This document shows positions 6,919 to 17,300 of a stretch of DNA of 64,000 nt, in pieces; positions within the stretch are counted from its first letter, which is position 1; every line of letters starts with the position of its first letter. Both the position numbers and the translations under genes were made by a program. The DNA comes from Anaerolineales bacterium (GTDB lineage Bacteria; Chloroflexota; Anaerolineae; Anaerolineales; Villigracilaceae): NCBI GenBank assembly GCA_016934715.1, contig JAFGSI010000067.1, positions 1 through 64,000 on the forward strand, read 5' to 3'. Below the pieces are notes generated by a model. That model was not told where the DNA came from. It made no database searches and saw only the letters and a program-made list of their open reading frames with translations.

Positions 6919-9441
6919 ATGGGAACCCAGTATTTCTGTGCCAACGAGAATCGCCGCGATGCCGTCCGCTTCACCAGTGCGGCCGGCGGCACCCCGCTCC
7001 TGAACGGGATCGACTATCTGGAGGTGACCTCCACCGACCAGAAGACGCTGGCGGTCCACTTCATCCACAATCTGCCCGGCCAGGCGGAAGGCTTTCCCGC
7101 CGCGCCTGTGTTGAGCGAGCGCAACTTCGTCATCACCGGCGGCGTGCGCATCACGGATATAAACGTGGAATCCTACAGCACCACCGGCAACCGCATCACC
7201 CTGACCGTCAACCAGGCTGGCGATTATTCCACCTACTTCCTGCGGCTGGTCACCGGCGAGGAGGACGAACTGCCCCCGACCGGGTTCGACCCCCAGCTGG
7301 CCGGGGTGCCGTTCTCGTTCAAGATCGAGTGCCCGAGCGACTTCGACTGCCAGGTCGAGCCGCTCTGCCCGCCCGAGAATCTGCCTGCTCCGCTGATCGA
7401 TTACCTGGCCAGGGATTATGCCAGTTTTCGCCGCCTGATGCTTGACCGGCTCTCGGTGAGCATGCCGGACTGGCGCGAGCGCAACCCGGCCGACATGCAG
7501 GTGGCCCTGGTCGAGGCGGTCGCCTACCTCGGCGACCATTTAAGCTACTACCAGGATGCCGTTGCCACGGAGGCCTACCTGGGCACAGCCCGCCAGCGGG
7601 TCTCGCTGCGCCGCCACGCCCGCCTGCTTGACTACGCCATGCACGATGGCTGCAACGCCCGGGCCTGGGTCCATTTCGAGGTCGCGCCGGGTAGTGCCGT
7701 CGACGGAGCGCTCCTGCCGGCCGGCACGCCCCTGCTGACCCGCGGCCTGCAGGAGGCCAGCCGGGTCGACCCGGCGGAACTGGCCGAGGTCCTGGGTGTG
7801 GAAACCCCGCTGGTCTTCGAAACCCTGCATGCCCTCCCGCTGAACAGCCAGCACAATGAGATCCATTTTTATACCTGGGACGATAGCGAGTGCTGCCTGC
7901 CGCGCGGCGCCACGCGCGCCACCCTGTTCAACGACCCGCTGCTCGCCCTGCAGGCTGGCGACGTGCTGGTCTTTGAAGAGGTGGCCGGCCCGGCCACCGG
8001 CGTCCCCGCGGACGCGGACCCGGCCCACCGCCATGCCGTGCGCCTGACAGGCGTCGTGAAGGAGGACAGCCACGGAGACCCGCTCGTCGATCCGCTGCAC
8101 GGGACCCCGATCGTCGAGATCGCCTGGGACTCGCGGGATGCCCTGCCGTTCCCACTGTGCATCTCGGCCGAGATCGACACCCCGGCCGGGCGGGACCTGT
8201 TCGGGGACCTGAGCGTGGCGCGCGGCAACATCGTCCTGGCCGACCACGGCCAGACGATCTCCGCCGAGGCGCTTGGGGCGATCGGCCGCGATGCAGCCGG
8301 GAAGCTGGTCCGCCCGGCGCTGGGCGAGGGGCCGGTCACGCAGCAGGGATACGCCCGCGACCGCTTCGGCGAACTGGTGCGCGACGACGAGAACCGGCCG
8401 GTGGTCTTCGACCCGCAGGCCCCGGCTGTGACGGCCTTCTCCTGGCAGATGGGCGATGCCCTGCCGGCCGTCGAACTGGTCGAGAACGGTGACCCCAGCC
8501 GCCCCTGGCTGGCCCGCCGCGATCTGCTCGCCAGCAGCCGCTTCGACCGTCACTTCGTGGTCGAACTGGACAATGCCGGCCGTTCGCGCCTGCGTTTCGG
8601 GGACGGCTTTCATGCCTCGCTGCCCAAGCCCGATTCGATCTTTGCAGCCCGCTACCGGATCGGCAACGGCGCGGCCGGCAACGTCGGGGCGGAGGCCATC
8701 CGTCGGGTGGTGCTTGCCGACGCCGGCATCACCCGGGTTCGCAACCCCCTGCCGGCCCGCGGCGGGCGGGACCCTGAATCGCTCGAGCAGGTGCGCCAGT
8801 ACGCCCCGCAGGCTTTCCGCACCCAGGAGCGGGCCGTCACCGCCGCCGACTACGCGGCGGTCTCCGAACGCCACCCCGAGGTCCAGAAGGCTGCCGCCAG
8901 CCTGCGCTGGACCGGCAGCTGGTACACGGCCTTCCTCACCATCGATCGGGCCGGCGGCCGGCCGGTCGACGCCGGCTTCGAGCAGGAACTGCGCGCCTTC
9001 CTGGAGCGCTTCCGCCTGGCCGGGCAGGACATCGAGGTCGACGCCCCTCATTTCGTTCCCCTGGAACTGGTCATGACCGTGTGCGTCCAACCGGGCTACT
9101 ATCGTGACCAGGTCAAGGCTGACCTGCTGGCGGTCTTCAGCAACCGTGACCTGCCCGACGGGCGGCGGGGCTTCTTCCACCCCGACAACTTCACCTTCGG
9201 CCAGCCGGTCTACCTGAGTCAGGTGATCGCCCTGGTGATGGGCGTCCCCGGCGTGCAGTGGGTCGATGCCCAGGACGCCCCCGGCAAGCCCAACCGCTTC
9301 CGCCGCTGGGGCCAGGACTCCCGGAATGAGTTTGACGAAGGGATGATCGCCTTCGAGCGCCTGGAGATCGCTCGCCTGGATAACGACCCGAGCCTGCCCG
9401 AGAACGGGAAACTGGATTTCATCATGGAAGGTGGACTGTGA
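6919..9441 (+). CDS. Large baseplate assembly protein, gpJ-like (first of two)
   Basis: This 840-residue protein belongs to the putative baseplate assembly family found in eCIS loci (gp6/gpJ-related, Afp11 position). The start is ATG 6919, one base after the gp25 stop, and not an in-frame codon further upstream inside gp25. Recognisable parts are PLIDYLARDYASFRRLMLDRLS and VALVEAVAYLGDHLSYYQDAVATEAYLGTARQRVSLRRHARLL, the hallmark N-terminal wedge segment. The C-terminal QERAVTAADYAAVSERHPEVQKA plus the VMGVPGVQWVDAQD region are typical of gpJ cores. The first 120 residues form an extra beta-rich domain. It should pair with the next gene's product to build the baseplate wedge. Confidence 0.85.
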   Translation: MGTQYFCANENRRDAVRFTSAAGGTPLLNGIDYLEVTSTDQKTLAVHFIHNLPGQAEGFPAAPVLSERNFVITGGVRITDINVESYSTTGNRITLTVNQAGDYSTYFLRLVTGEEDELPPTGFDPQLAGVPFSFKIECPSDFDCQVEPLCPPENLPAPLIDYLARDYASFRRLMLDRLSVSMPDWRERNPADMQVALVEAVAYLGDHLSYYQDAVATEAYLGTARQRVSLRRHARLLDYAMHDGCNARAWVHFEVAPGSAVDGALLPAGTPLLTRGLQEASRVDPAELAEVLGVETPLVFETLHALPLNSQHNEIHFYTWDDSECCLPRGATRATLFNDPLLALQAGDVLVFEEVAGPATGVPADADPAHRHAVRLTGVVKEDSHGDPLVDPLHGTPIVEIAWDSRDALPFPLCISAEIDTPAGRDLFGDLSVARGNIVLADHGQTISAEALGAIGRDAAGKLVRPALGEGPVTQQGYARDRFGELVRDDENRPVVFDPQAPAVTAFSWQMGDALPAVELVENGDPSRPWLARRDLLASSRFDRHFVVELDNAGRSRLRFGDGFHASLPKPDSIFAARYRIGNGAAGNVGAEAIRRVVLADAGITRVRNPLPARGGRDPESLEQVRQYAPQAFRTQERAVTAADYAAVSERHPEVQKAAASLRWTGSWYTAFLTIDRAGGRPVDAGFEQELRAFLERFRLAGQDIEVDAPHFVPLELVMTVCVQPGYYRDQVKADLLAVFSNRDLPDGRRGFFHPDNFTFGQPVYLSQVIALVMGVPGVQWVDAQDAPGKPNRFRRWGQDSRNEFDEGMIAFERLEIARLDNDPSLPENGKLDFIMEGGL

Positions 9442-12161
9442 GCGACATCTTGGACACTTCCCTCGACACCTGCGGCTGCTGTGCCGCCGACCCCGCACCC
9501 GAACCGGTCTACAACCGACCCGGCCTGCCGGCTCTGGCCTACCGCCGCGGGACCTACGCCACGATCCTGCGCCGGATGCTGCGCCAGATCGGTCTGTTCA
9601 CCCTGCAGGATGGGAATTTTGCCGGGACGCGGCCGCTGGCCGCCCTGACCACCCGCCAGCTTGACGACGCCTCGCTGGCCCTGCTGGACGCCGGCGCCGT
9701 GGTGGCCGACGTGCTGACCTTCTACCAGGAGCGCATCGCCAACGAGGGCTTCCTGCGCACGGCCACCGAACGCCGCTCGATCCTCGAGATGGCGCGTGCC
9801 ATCGGCTACGAGCTCAGCCCGGGTGTGGCCGCCGCGACCACCCTGGCCTTCACCGTCGAGGATGCGCTGGGCGCTCCCGGCGTGGCCGAGATCCCGGCCG
9901 GGACCCGGGTCCAGAGCATCCCGCCCCAGGGCAAGCTGCCCCAGACCTTCGAGACCGGCGTGAAGATCACGGCCCGCAAGGAGTGGAACGCCCTGCGGCC
10001 GCGCTCTCTCCAGCCTCAGGACCTGACCCTGGGGGTCAATGAGATCTACCTGAGCGGGATGGACAGCGGCCTGCACGCGGGCGACGTGGTGATCGTCTCA
10101 TCATCCATCTATCACGACGCCGCTCACGTCACGGCGGTCGCATTCGACCAGGCCAGGAAGCTCACCCGGGTCAGCCTTGATCGGACCACCAGCTCCCTCG
10201 GCGGCGTTCCGGGCGCTTCCTCGGTCGTGATCTGGGGCGATCAGAGGATCCCCTTTGATGCCACGGCCATCCGCCAGGAGATCCTCGACAAGACCTGGCA
10301 GGACTCCGACCTGGGGGCCTTCCTGCAGGCCAATCAGTGGGACCCCTGGGCCCTGGTCGCGTACCTGCAGGAGTACCGTTCCAACAACCCGGAGGTGGTC
10401 GGCCAGGCCTATCGCCTCAAGACCCGACTGGGGATCTTCGGGGACAATGCCCCCATGTACACCTCCCTGCCGGTCAGCCAGCGCTTCGGCGAATGGGCCT
10501 ACACGGATCCCCTGCATTCGTACACCAAGGAGTTCAAGGCAGCCGCCTATCCCTACTCGTGGGAAGACAGGTATATCCACACAGATTCGCAGGGAACCGC
10601 CCTGGGCGGGGACCGATTCTATCTCAACCGCTCGGTCCCGGCCGTCTCGGCTGGCGGGTTCGTCGTGCTCAAGAACGCGGCCGGCTTCGGGGTCTACCCG
10701 ATCACCGCCGTCAGCGAGACCAGCCTGTCGGACTACGGGATGAGCGCCAAGGTCACCGGCCTGACCGTCACGGTCCCGTTCGATGCCCCGGCCCTGACCA
10801 GTTACAAGGTCCGGGAAACCACGGCCTACGTGGAGAGCGAGAAGCTTGCGCCGGCCGAGAAACCGCTGACGGCCGGCCTGGCCGCCGGCACGACCGAGAT
10901 CGAACTGGACGGCTTCTTCTTCGGCCTGCAGGTCGGGGGAGCGGTCCTCCTGACCGGCGAACGATCCGATGCCCGGGGCCAGATCCACAGCGAGGTCCTG
11001 ACCATCAAGGCGATCGTGCACGATCACGGCCTGACGAGCCTGACCTTCACGAGCGGACCGCAATACCCCTACCTGCGCGAGACGGTCAGCCTGAACGCCA
11101 ACAGCGTCCGGGCCACCCACGGCGAGACGGTCCGGGAGGTGCTCGGCAGCGGGGACGGTGCGCGGGCCCACCAGAGGTTCACGCTCAAGAAACCGCCCCT
11201 GACCTACGTCGCGGCAGCCACGCCGGGCGGTTCGGCCAGCACCCTGCAGCTGCGCCTCAACAACCTGCTCTGGCAGGAGGCCGCCTCGCTCTACGGCCTG
11301 GGCCCGAATGATCAGCAGTACATCGCCCGCAACGACGATGACGGGAAGACCCACATCCAGATCGGGGACGGTCTGCGCGGTGCCCGCCTGCCGACCGGCG
11401 AGGAGAATGTCACCGCTGTCTATCGCAGCGGAATCGGCCTGGAAGGCCAGGTGCAGGCTGGCAGCCTAACCCTGCTGCCGTCCCGGCCGCTGGGCGTGCG
11501 CGGCGTCACCAACCCGCTGGCTGCCAGCGGGGCCGACGACCCCGAAACGATGCGCACTGCCCGCCAGAATGCCCCGCTCACCGTCCGGACCCTCGACCGG
11601 ATCGTCTCCCGCCAGGACTACGAGGATTTCGCCAGCGCCTTCGCGGGGGTCGGCAAAGCCCAGGCCGTCGACCTGTGGAGTGGGGAGCACCACCTGGTCC
11701 ACGTGACCATCGCCGGGGCCGACGGGCAGCCGGTCACGGATGAAAAGTTCTTCGAGAACTTCATCGATGCCCTGGACGCTGTGCGTGATCCCAGCCAGCT
11801 GGTCAGGGTCGATACCTTCGATCGCCTGACCTTCGACCTGTCGGCCAATGTGGCAGTTGACGACCGCTATCTCAGCGAGGCGGTCTTCAGCGAGGTCCGC
11901 ACTGCTTTGGAGCAGGCCTTCTCGTTCGAACAGCGCTCCTTCGGCCAGCCGGTCACGGCAGCCCGGGTGGTCACCGAGATCCAGAAGGTGGCCGGGGTGG
12001 TGTACGTCGACCTCGATTCGCTCTATCTGGCGGGCACCAGCATCGTTCTCGATCCGATCCTGGCCAGCCGGGTGGCGCATGTCTCCGCCGGCCTCATCCT
12101 GCGGGCCCAGCTGCTGTTGATCAATCCGCTCGGCATTTCGCTCCAGGAGGTGCAGGAATGA
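9438..12161 (+). CDS. Large baseplate assembly protein, gpJ-like (second of two)
   Basis: This 907-residue protein is a second member of the same baseplate family as its neighbour. It starts at GTG 9438, overlapping the previous stop (GTGA). N-terminal motifs are PALAYRRGTYATILRRMLRQIG and DVLTFYQERIANEGFLRTATERRSILEMARAIGYELSPGVAAATTLAF. The C-terminal core has LTVRTLDRIVSRQDYEDFASAFAGVGKAQAVDLWSG, where the spacing of RxxSxxDYE matches the gpJ fold. Compared with the first copy it has a large central insertion of beta-sandwich character (about residues 250-620). The Cys-rich N-terminus (CGCCAADP) is unusual and could bind metal. It probably forms the wedge heterodimer. Confidence 0.85.
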   Translation: MSDILDTSLDTCGCCAADPAPEPVYNRPGLPALAYRRGTYATILRRMLRQIGLFTLQDGNFAGTRPLAALTTRQLDDASLALLDAGAVVADVLTFYQERIANEGFLRTATERRSILEMARAIGYELSPGVAAATTLAFTVEDALGAPGVAEIPAGTRVQSIPPQGKLPQTFETGVKITARKEWNALRPRSLQPQDLTLGVNEIYLSGMDSGLHAGDVVIVSSSIYHDAAHVTAVAFDQARKLTRVSLDRTTSSLGGVPGASSVVIWGDQRIPFDATAIRQEILDKTWQDSDLGAFLQANQWDPWALVAYLQEYRSNNPEVVGQAYRLKTRLGIFGDNAPMYTSLPVSQRFGEWAYTDPLHSYTKEFKAAAYPYSWEDRYIHTDSQGTALGGDRFYLNRSVPAVSAGGFVVLKNAAGFGVYPITAVSETSLSDYGMSAKVTGLTVTVPFDAPALTSYKVRETTAYVESEKLAPAEKPLTAGLAAGTTEIELDGFFFGLQVGGAVLLTGERSDARGQIHSEVLTIKAIVHDHGLTSLTFTSGPQYPYLRETVSLNANSVRATHGETVREVLGSGDGARAHQRFTLKKPPLTYVAAATPGGSASTLQLRLNNLLWQEAASLYGLGPNDQQYIARNDDDGKTHIQIGDGLRGARLPTGEENVTAVYRSGIGLEGQVQAGSLTLLPSRPLGVRGVTNPLAASGADDPETMRTARQNAPLTVRTLDRIVSRQDYEDFASAFAGVGKAQAVDLWSGEHHLVHVTIAGADGQPVTDEKFFENFIDALDAVRDPSQLVRVDTFDRLTFDLSANVAVDDRYLSEAVFSEVRTALEQAFSFEQRSFGQPVTAARVVTEIQKVAGVVYVDLDSLYLAGTSIVLDPILASRVAHVSAGLILRAQLLLINPLGISLQEVQE

Positions 12162-14293
12162 CTACCTCTTCCGACCGTCTTTACCAGCTCCTGCCGGCCA
12201 TCTACCGCATCCGGGATGCGGAGCAGGGCGAACCGCTGCGGGCCCTGCTGGGCATCCTCGACGCGCAACTGGCGGCTGTGGAGGCTGACATCACCGGCCT
12301 GTACGAGAACTGGTTCGTCGAGACCAGCGATGAATGGGTCGTGCCCTACCTCGGGGACCTGCTTGGTGTGCGCGGCCTGAACACCCTGCCGGAAACCAGT
12401 TTCAGCCAGCGGGCCTACGTGGCCAACACCCTGTTCTACCGCCGCCGCAAGGGCACCGCCCATGTGCTGGAGGTCCTGGCCGGCGACGTCACCGGCTGGC
12501 CGGCCCAGGGGATCGAGTATTTCGAACTGCTCCAGACGACCCAGTATCTCAACCACCTGCGACCCTTCAACACGACCCCCGACCTGCGCGACACGAATCG
12601 TCTGAACCTGCTCGAGACGCCCTTCGACAGCCTGCCGCACAGCGCCGACGTGCGTTCGATCCACAACCGCCGCGGCCGGCACAACCTCCCCAACCTCGGC
12701 ATCTTCCTGTGGCGTTTGCAGAACTACCCACTGCTCGCGGCCACTGCCCGGCAGGCCGGAGCCCCCAACGCCCACGGCTACCATTTCAGCCCGCTGGGCA
12801 ACCCGGCGCCGCTCTTCAACGCCCCGGCTGGTCCCGGGGCGCCGGAGGAGCAGCGGGTCCCGGCCCCGATCCGGCCGCTGGACTTCCAGCTGGACCTGGA
12901 GGCCTACCAGGACCAGTACGCCTCGGCCGCCAGCCCGCCCGGGAACAGCCGCTATTACGGTCCCGAACGCAGCCTGCAGATCATCTCCGGCAATACGCCA
13001 ATCCCTCCGGGGGATGTCCTGTGCAAGGACCTGCGCGATTGGGCCCGGCCTCCGGCCGGCAAGGTGGCCGTGGACGTGCGCCTGGGGCGGATGACCTTCG
13101 CGGCGGGCGAGGAGCCGGCCACCAGCCCGGTCGTGGCGTATCACTACGGCTTCAGCGCCGACATCGGCGGCGGTCCCTACGACCGGCGCCAGCGCATCCG
13201 CGAGATCAGGCTGCCGGTCAAGGAGTTCCCGGTGGGGGCGGGCAAGACCCACGCCGACCTGGCCGCGGCCCTGACGGCCTGGGAGAACGACCTGCCGGTC
13301 AACAAGCCGCCGGCCGTGATCCGCATCTACGACAGCGCCACCTATACCGCCCATCTGAGCATTGCCCTGCCCGCTGAGGGCATGCTGGTGATCGACTGCG
13401 AGAACGGTGAGCGTCCAACCCTGATCGGGGCCTCCCCCCTGACGATCACCTCGGCCGCCGCCAGTTCTGACCAGGTGGCCGAGGTGACCCTGAGCGGGTT
13501 GGTCCTCGAGGGCCACCTTGCGGTCAGCGGTAAGCTGGCCCTGACCCTGACCGACTGCACCCTGATCCCCGGCCGCAAACTTGACCAGGACGGCTACCCT
13601 GAAGAGCCCGCCCAGGCCAGCCTGGTCGTCAGCGGGGCCGACCTGGTCGACACCTCGCTCATCATCCGGCGCAGCATCGTCGGGCCGCTCGAACTGCCGG
13701 AGGCCTGCCGGGAACTGATCGTCAGCGACACTTTGGTCGTCGCCCCGCTGGCGCGTGATGCGGCCGAACCCTCGCGGGCGGCGATCGCCGCCGGGGCTAG
13801 CGGCGCGAACTCCGGCCCGGCGGCGAGCCTCGAGCGGGTCACCGTCTTTGGAACGGTCCACGTCAGGCAGCTCGACCTGGCCTCGGAGGTCATTTTCGTC
13901 CATCCCGTCACCGCCGACCGACGGCAGGTGGGCTGCGCCCGCTTCAGTTACATCCCGGAAGGATCGCACACCCCGCGCCGCTACCGTTGCCAGCCCGACC
14001 TGGCGATCGCGGCCCGCCAGCAGGAGCTTGACCCGCTGCCGGTTCCCCCCGGGGAGGTCGCCGGGATCGTCCTGCGCCTGCGCCCGCAGTTCACCAGCCT
14101 GCGCTACGGCCAGGCGGCCTTCGCCCAGCTGGCCGCCGCCTGCGCCGGGGAGATCAAGACCGGCGCCGAGGACGGCGCCGAGATGGGCGCCTTCAGCCTG
14201 TTGAAGCAGCCCCAGCGCCTGGCGAACATGCGGGTGGCTCTGGATGAGTACCTGCGCTTCGGTCTCGTAGCCGGGATCTTCCTTGTCACCTAG
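12158..14293 (+). CDS. Tail protein I-like baseplate component (Afp12 position)
   Basis: This 711-residue protein starts at ATG 12158, overlapping the previous stop. The first 200 residues match phage tail protein I/gp7-like proteins: DRLYQLLPAIYRIRDAEQGEPLRALLGILDAQLAAVEADI, then WVVPYLGDLLGVRGL and AYVANTLFYRRRKGTAHVLEVLAGDVTGWPA. The rest contains beta-rich repeats, including a region near residues 400-560 with the ladder-like pattern of a beta-solenoid (LTITSAAASSDQVAEVTLSGLVLEGHL). In contractile particles this protein links wedge to fibre. The protein is much longer than P2 gpI (about 180 residues), as is usual in eCIS. Its C-terminal 40 residues are Ala-rich helices. Confidence 0.8.
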   Translation: MTTSSDRLYQLLPAIYRIRDAEQGEPLRALLGILDAQLAAVEADITGLYENWFVETSDEWVVPYLGDLLGVRGLNTLPETSFSQRAYVANTLFYRRRKGTAHVLEVLAGDVTGWPAQGIEYFELLQTTQYLNHLRPFNTTPDLRDTNRLNLLETPFDSLPHSADVRSIHNRRGRHNLPNLGIFLWRLQNYPLLAATARQAGAPNAHGYHFSPLGNPAPLFNAPAGPGAPEEQRVPAPIRPLDFQLDLEAYQDQYASAASPPGNSRYYGPERSLQIISGNTPIPPGDVLCKDLRDWARPPAGKVAVDVRLGRMTFAAGEEPATSPVVAYHYGFSADIGGGPYDRRQRIREIRLPVKEFPVGAGKTHADLAAALTAWENDLPVNKPPAVIRIYDSATYTAHLSIALPAEGMLVIDCENGERPTLIGASPLTITSAAASSDQVAEVTLSGLVLEGHLAVSGKLALTLTDCTLIPGRKLDQDGYPEEPAQASLVVSGADLVDTSLIIRRSIVGPLELPEACRELIVSDTLVVAPLARDAAEPSRAAIAAGASGANSGPAASLERVTVFGTVHVRQLDLASEVIFVHPVTADRRQVGCARFSYIPEGSHTPRRYRCQPDLAIAARQQELDPLPVPPGEVAGIVLRLRPQFTSLRYGQAAFAQLAAACAGEIKTGAEDGAEMGAFSLLKQPQRLANMRVALDEYLRFGLVAGIFLVT

Positions 14294-14337
14294 CCATCCT
14301 TCCAGACCGGATGACGATGCAATAAAAGGAGAAGACC

Positions 14338-17300
14338 ATGAAAGGCGATTTTTCCCGTTTGACCTTTGATCCGCGCAAGCACTACCGCGGCGTCCTGATG
14401 CAGCAGGGCCGCGTTCAGCTCGACTCCGACTGGAACGAAAATTTGGAGTCCCTGCTGCATCGCATCGAGACCGAGGCGATCGATGTGATCGGCGCCTGCG
14501 GCGTCCCGATCCACGAGGCTGCCTTCGGGGTGGTGACCGACTTTGCCACGCTCTCCCAGGAGGAGCGCGACCTGCTCACCGAGCTGGGCCTGGATGCACT
14601 CGACCCCGGCGACTTCTACCTGACCCGCGGCCGGGCCTACCTGGACGGCATCCTGGTCGAGAACGACAAGACCCTGCCGTTCAGCCAGCAGCCGGCGGTC
14701 CTGCCGCAGGGCGGCGGGGCGATCGACGCGGAGGGCATCTTCCTGCTCTACCTGGATGTCTGGCTGCGGCACCTGACGGCCCTCGAAGACCCGGCGATCC
14801 GCGAGGTGGCCCTGGGCGGTCCCGACACGACCACCCGCAGCCAGGTGGTCTGGCAGGCCGTTCTGGAGCAGGTCGGGGAGGTTGGCGAGCCGCTCACCTG
14901 CGCGGACGACCTGAGCCCCTGGCCCGATCCGAGCACCGGCATGCTGCGCGCCCGCACCCATCCGGAGGACGTGCCCACCGACCCGTGTTCGGTCGCCCCG
15001 GGAGCGGGCTACAAACGCCTCGAGAACCAGCTCTACCGGGTCGAGATCCACAAGGGCAGTGGGGCAGCCGGCGGCCCGACCTTCAAATGGTCGCGCGACA
15101 ACGGCTCGGTGGTGGTGGCTGTCTCGCAGTTCGCCGTCGACGGTGCCACTACCAAGATCCGCACGACCAGCCTGGGCCGCGACGACGTGCTCGGCCTGCA
15201 CGAGAACGACTGGGTCGAGGTGCTCGACGACGCCACCGAACTGGCTGGCCAGCCGGGTACGCTGGTCAAGATCACCAGGATCGACCCGGACAACATCCTG
15301 ACCCTTTCGGGATCCGTGACCGGTTACGACCTCAACGGCCACCCCAGGGTCCGGCGCTGGGACTCGGAGGGCGAGACGCTGGTCAGCATTCCGGCGGAGA
15401 ACGACGGTTATCTCAAGCTGGAAGGCGGCGTGGAGATCAAGTTCACCCTGGGCAGTTTCCGCACCGGCGACTACTGGCTGATCCCGGCCCGCACCGTTCC
15501 CGGGCAGTTCGGGGAGATCGAGTGGCCGCAGCAGGGCACCGATCCGGCGGCCCGGCTGCCTTTGGGTATCCAGCATCATACCTGCAAGCTGGCCGTGATC
15601 ACCGCCGAAATGGTTGGGGGTGTGATCACGATCACCAACGTGGACGACTGCCGCAGGCAGTTCCCCCCCCTGACCGAACTCCCGGCCGGTGGCAGGTGCT
15701 GCTGCTCGGTCTCGGTCGGCGAGGGCGGTGATTACCCGGACCTCCAGTCGGCGCTCGACGCCCGACCGGAAGCGATCGAGGCCTACCGGGTCTGCCTGCT
15801 GCCGGGGGCTCACCACCCGGCCGCGCCGGTCATCGTCGAAAACCAGCGTTCCTTGATCATCAGCGGCTGCGGCCCGCAGACCATGATCACTGGCTCCCCG
15901 GGCGAACCGGTTCTCAAGGTCCACGATTCACGCCAGGTTCGGATCGAGAACCTGTGGATCTCCGCCTCGGCCCGCGAGGGGGCGATCCTGTTCGGCAGCA
16001 GCCGAGAGGTCGCCGTCTCCAATTGCTGGGTGCGCAACCGGGTCCTTGCCGAAGACGAGGGGCGCCTCGCGGAATTGGAGGAGGAACTGGAAAAATTCGA
16101 GCGGCTGCCCGCACCCGTGATCGTGGTGGACGACTGCGAAGAGGTCGAGATCCATGACAATCTCCTCCAGGGTTTTCCGGCCATCCAGGCCGACGGACAG
16201 GAGCTCACCATCCTGCGCAACCGCATTCGCGGCGGCGGGATCCGGGTCAGCCCGCCGTCCTTGCTCGTGCGGATCGAGGACAACACGATCCTCAGGGGCA
16301 TGGGCCCGGGGATCCAGCTCGGCGGGGGTGACAAGGATATCAACGATTACCAGGCGGTCCGGGAACGGACCAGGGAAGAAGGCAGGGGGGCTGATTATCG
16401 GGATGCCACCCGCGGACGCAATCCGTTGGCCGCGCTGCGCTTCGTGACCATCGCCGGCAACCTGATCGGCAGCATGCACGGCAGCGGCATCCTCACCGAG
16501 GAAAGCGTGGCCGGGACCGGCAAGCTGGGCGATGTGGAATTCTTGGAGATCCGTGACAACCAGATCATCGAGTGCTGTGAAGTGCCGGATGTGCTGCTCA
16601 GCGACCACACCCGTGTGGGCGGGGGCATCGCCCTGATCGGGGTCTTCAGCACCCGCATCCGCGACAACTTCATTGCTGCCAACGGCAGCGGGCACACACC
16701 GGCCTGCGGGATCTTCGTCCTGGACGGCAGTGGGGTTGACATCCTCGACAATACCGTCGTCGAGAATGGAGGACTGGAGAACACCCCCGAGCCCGACTCC
16801 TACCAGGCCGGGATCGCCGTCCAGTATGTCTTCGGCAACGCGCTCGAGCTTGGGGAACTCCAGGGAGGCGAACTGGGCTACCCGGCCCTGCGGGTGTGCG
16901 GCAACCAGGTGGTCTGCCCGGCCGGCCAGGCGTTGACCGTCACGGCCATGGGCGATGTGCTTGTCGAAGGCAACACGCTGGTCTCGCGCGCCACCCTGCA
17001 CCAGCCCACCGACCCGCTCGATTTTGGGGAGAAGGCCGGCTGCGTGCATATCCTCGACCTCGGGCTGCCGATCTGGATGCAGGATATCGCCCTGCTCCTG
17101 ACGATGCTTGCCAACCGCAGCACCCAGTTGCACTTTGAGGGCTTCCAGCAACTGGAGCAGGCCGAAATCGGGTTCCCCAACGGACGATTGATGTTCCACG
17201 ACAACCAGGTGGTCTTCCGCAGCGCGCTGCTGGAGCAGGTCGAGAGCCTGGGCGAGCTGGACGACCAGTGGATGTCCCGGGCCTGGGAGCAGGCATTTCT

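Noticed and set aside
12023-13969. Long open frame on the minus strand (648 codons) opposite the baseplate genes
   Set aside because: It lies wholly antisense to a recognised tail-protein-I-like gene. GC-rich codon use leaves such antisense frames open by chance, and its translation shows no domain.
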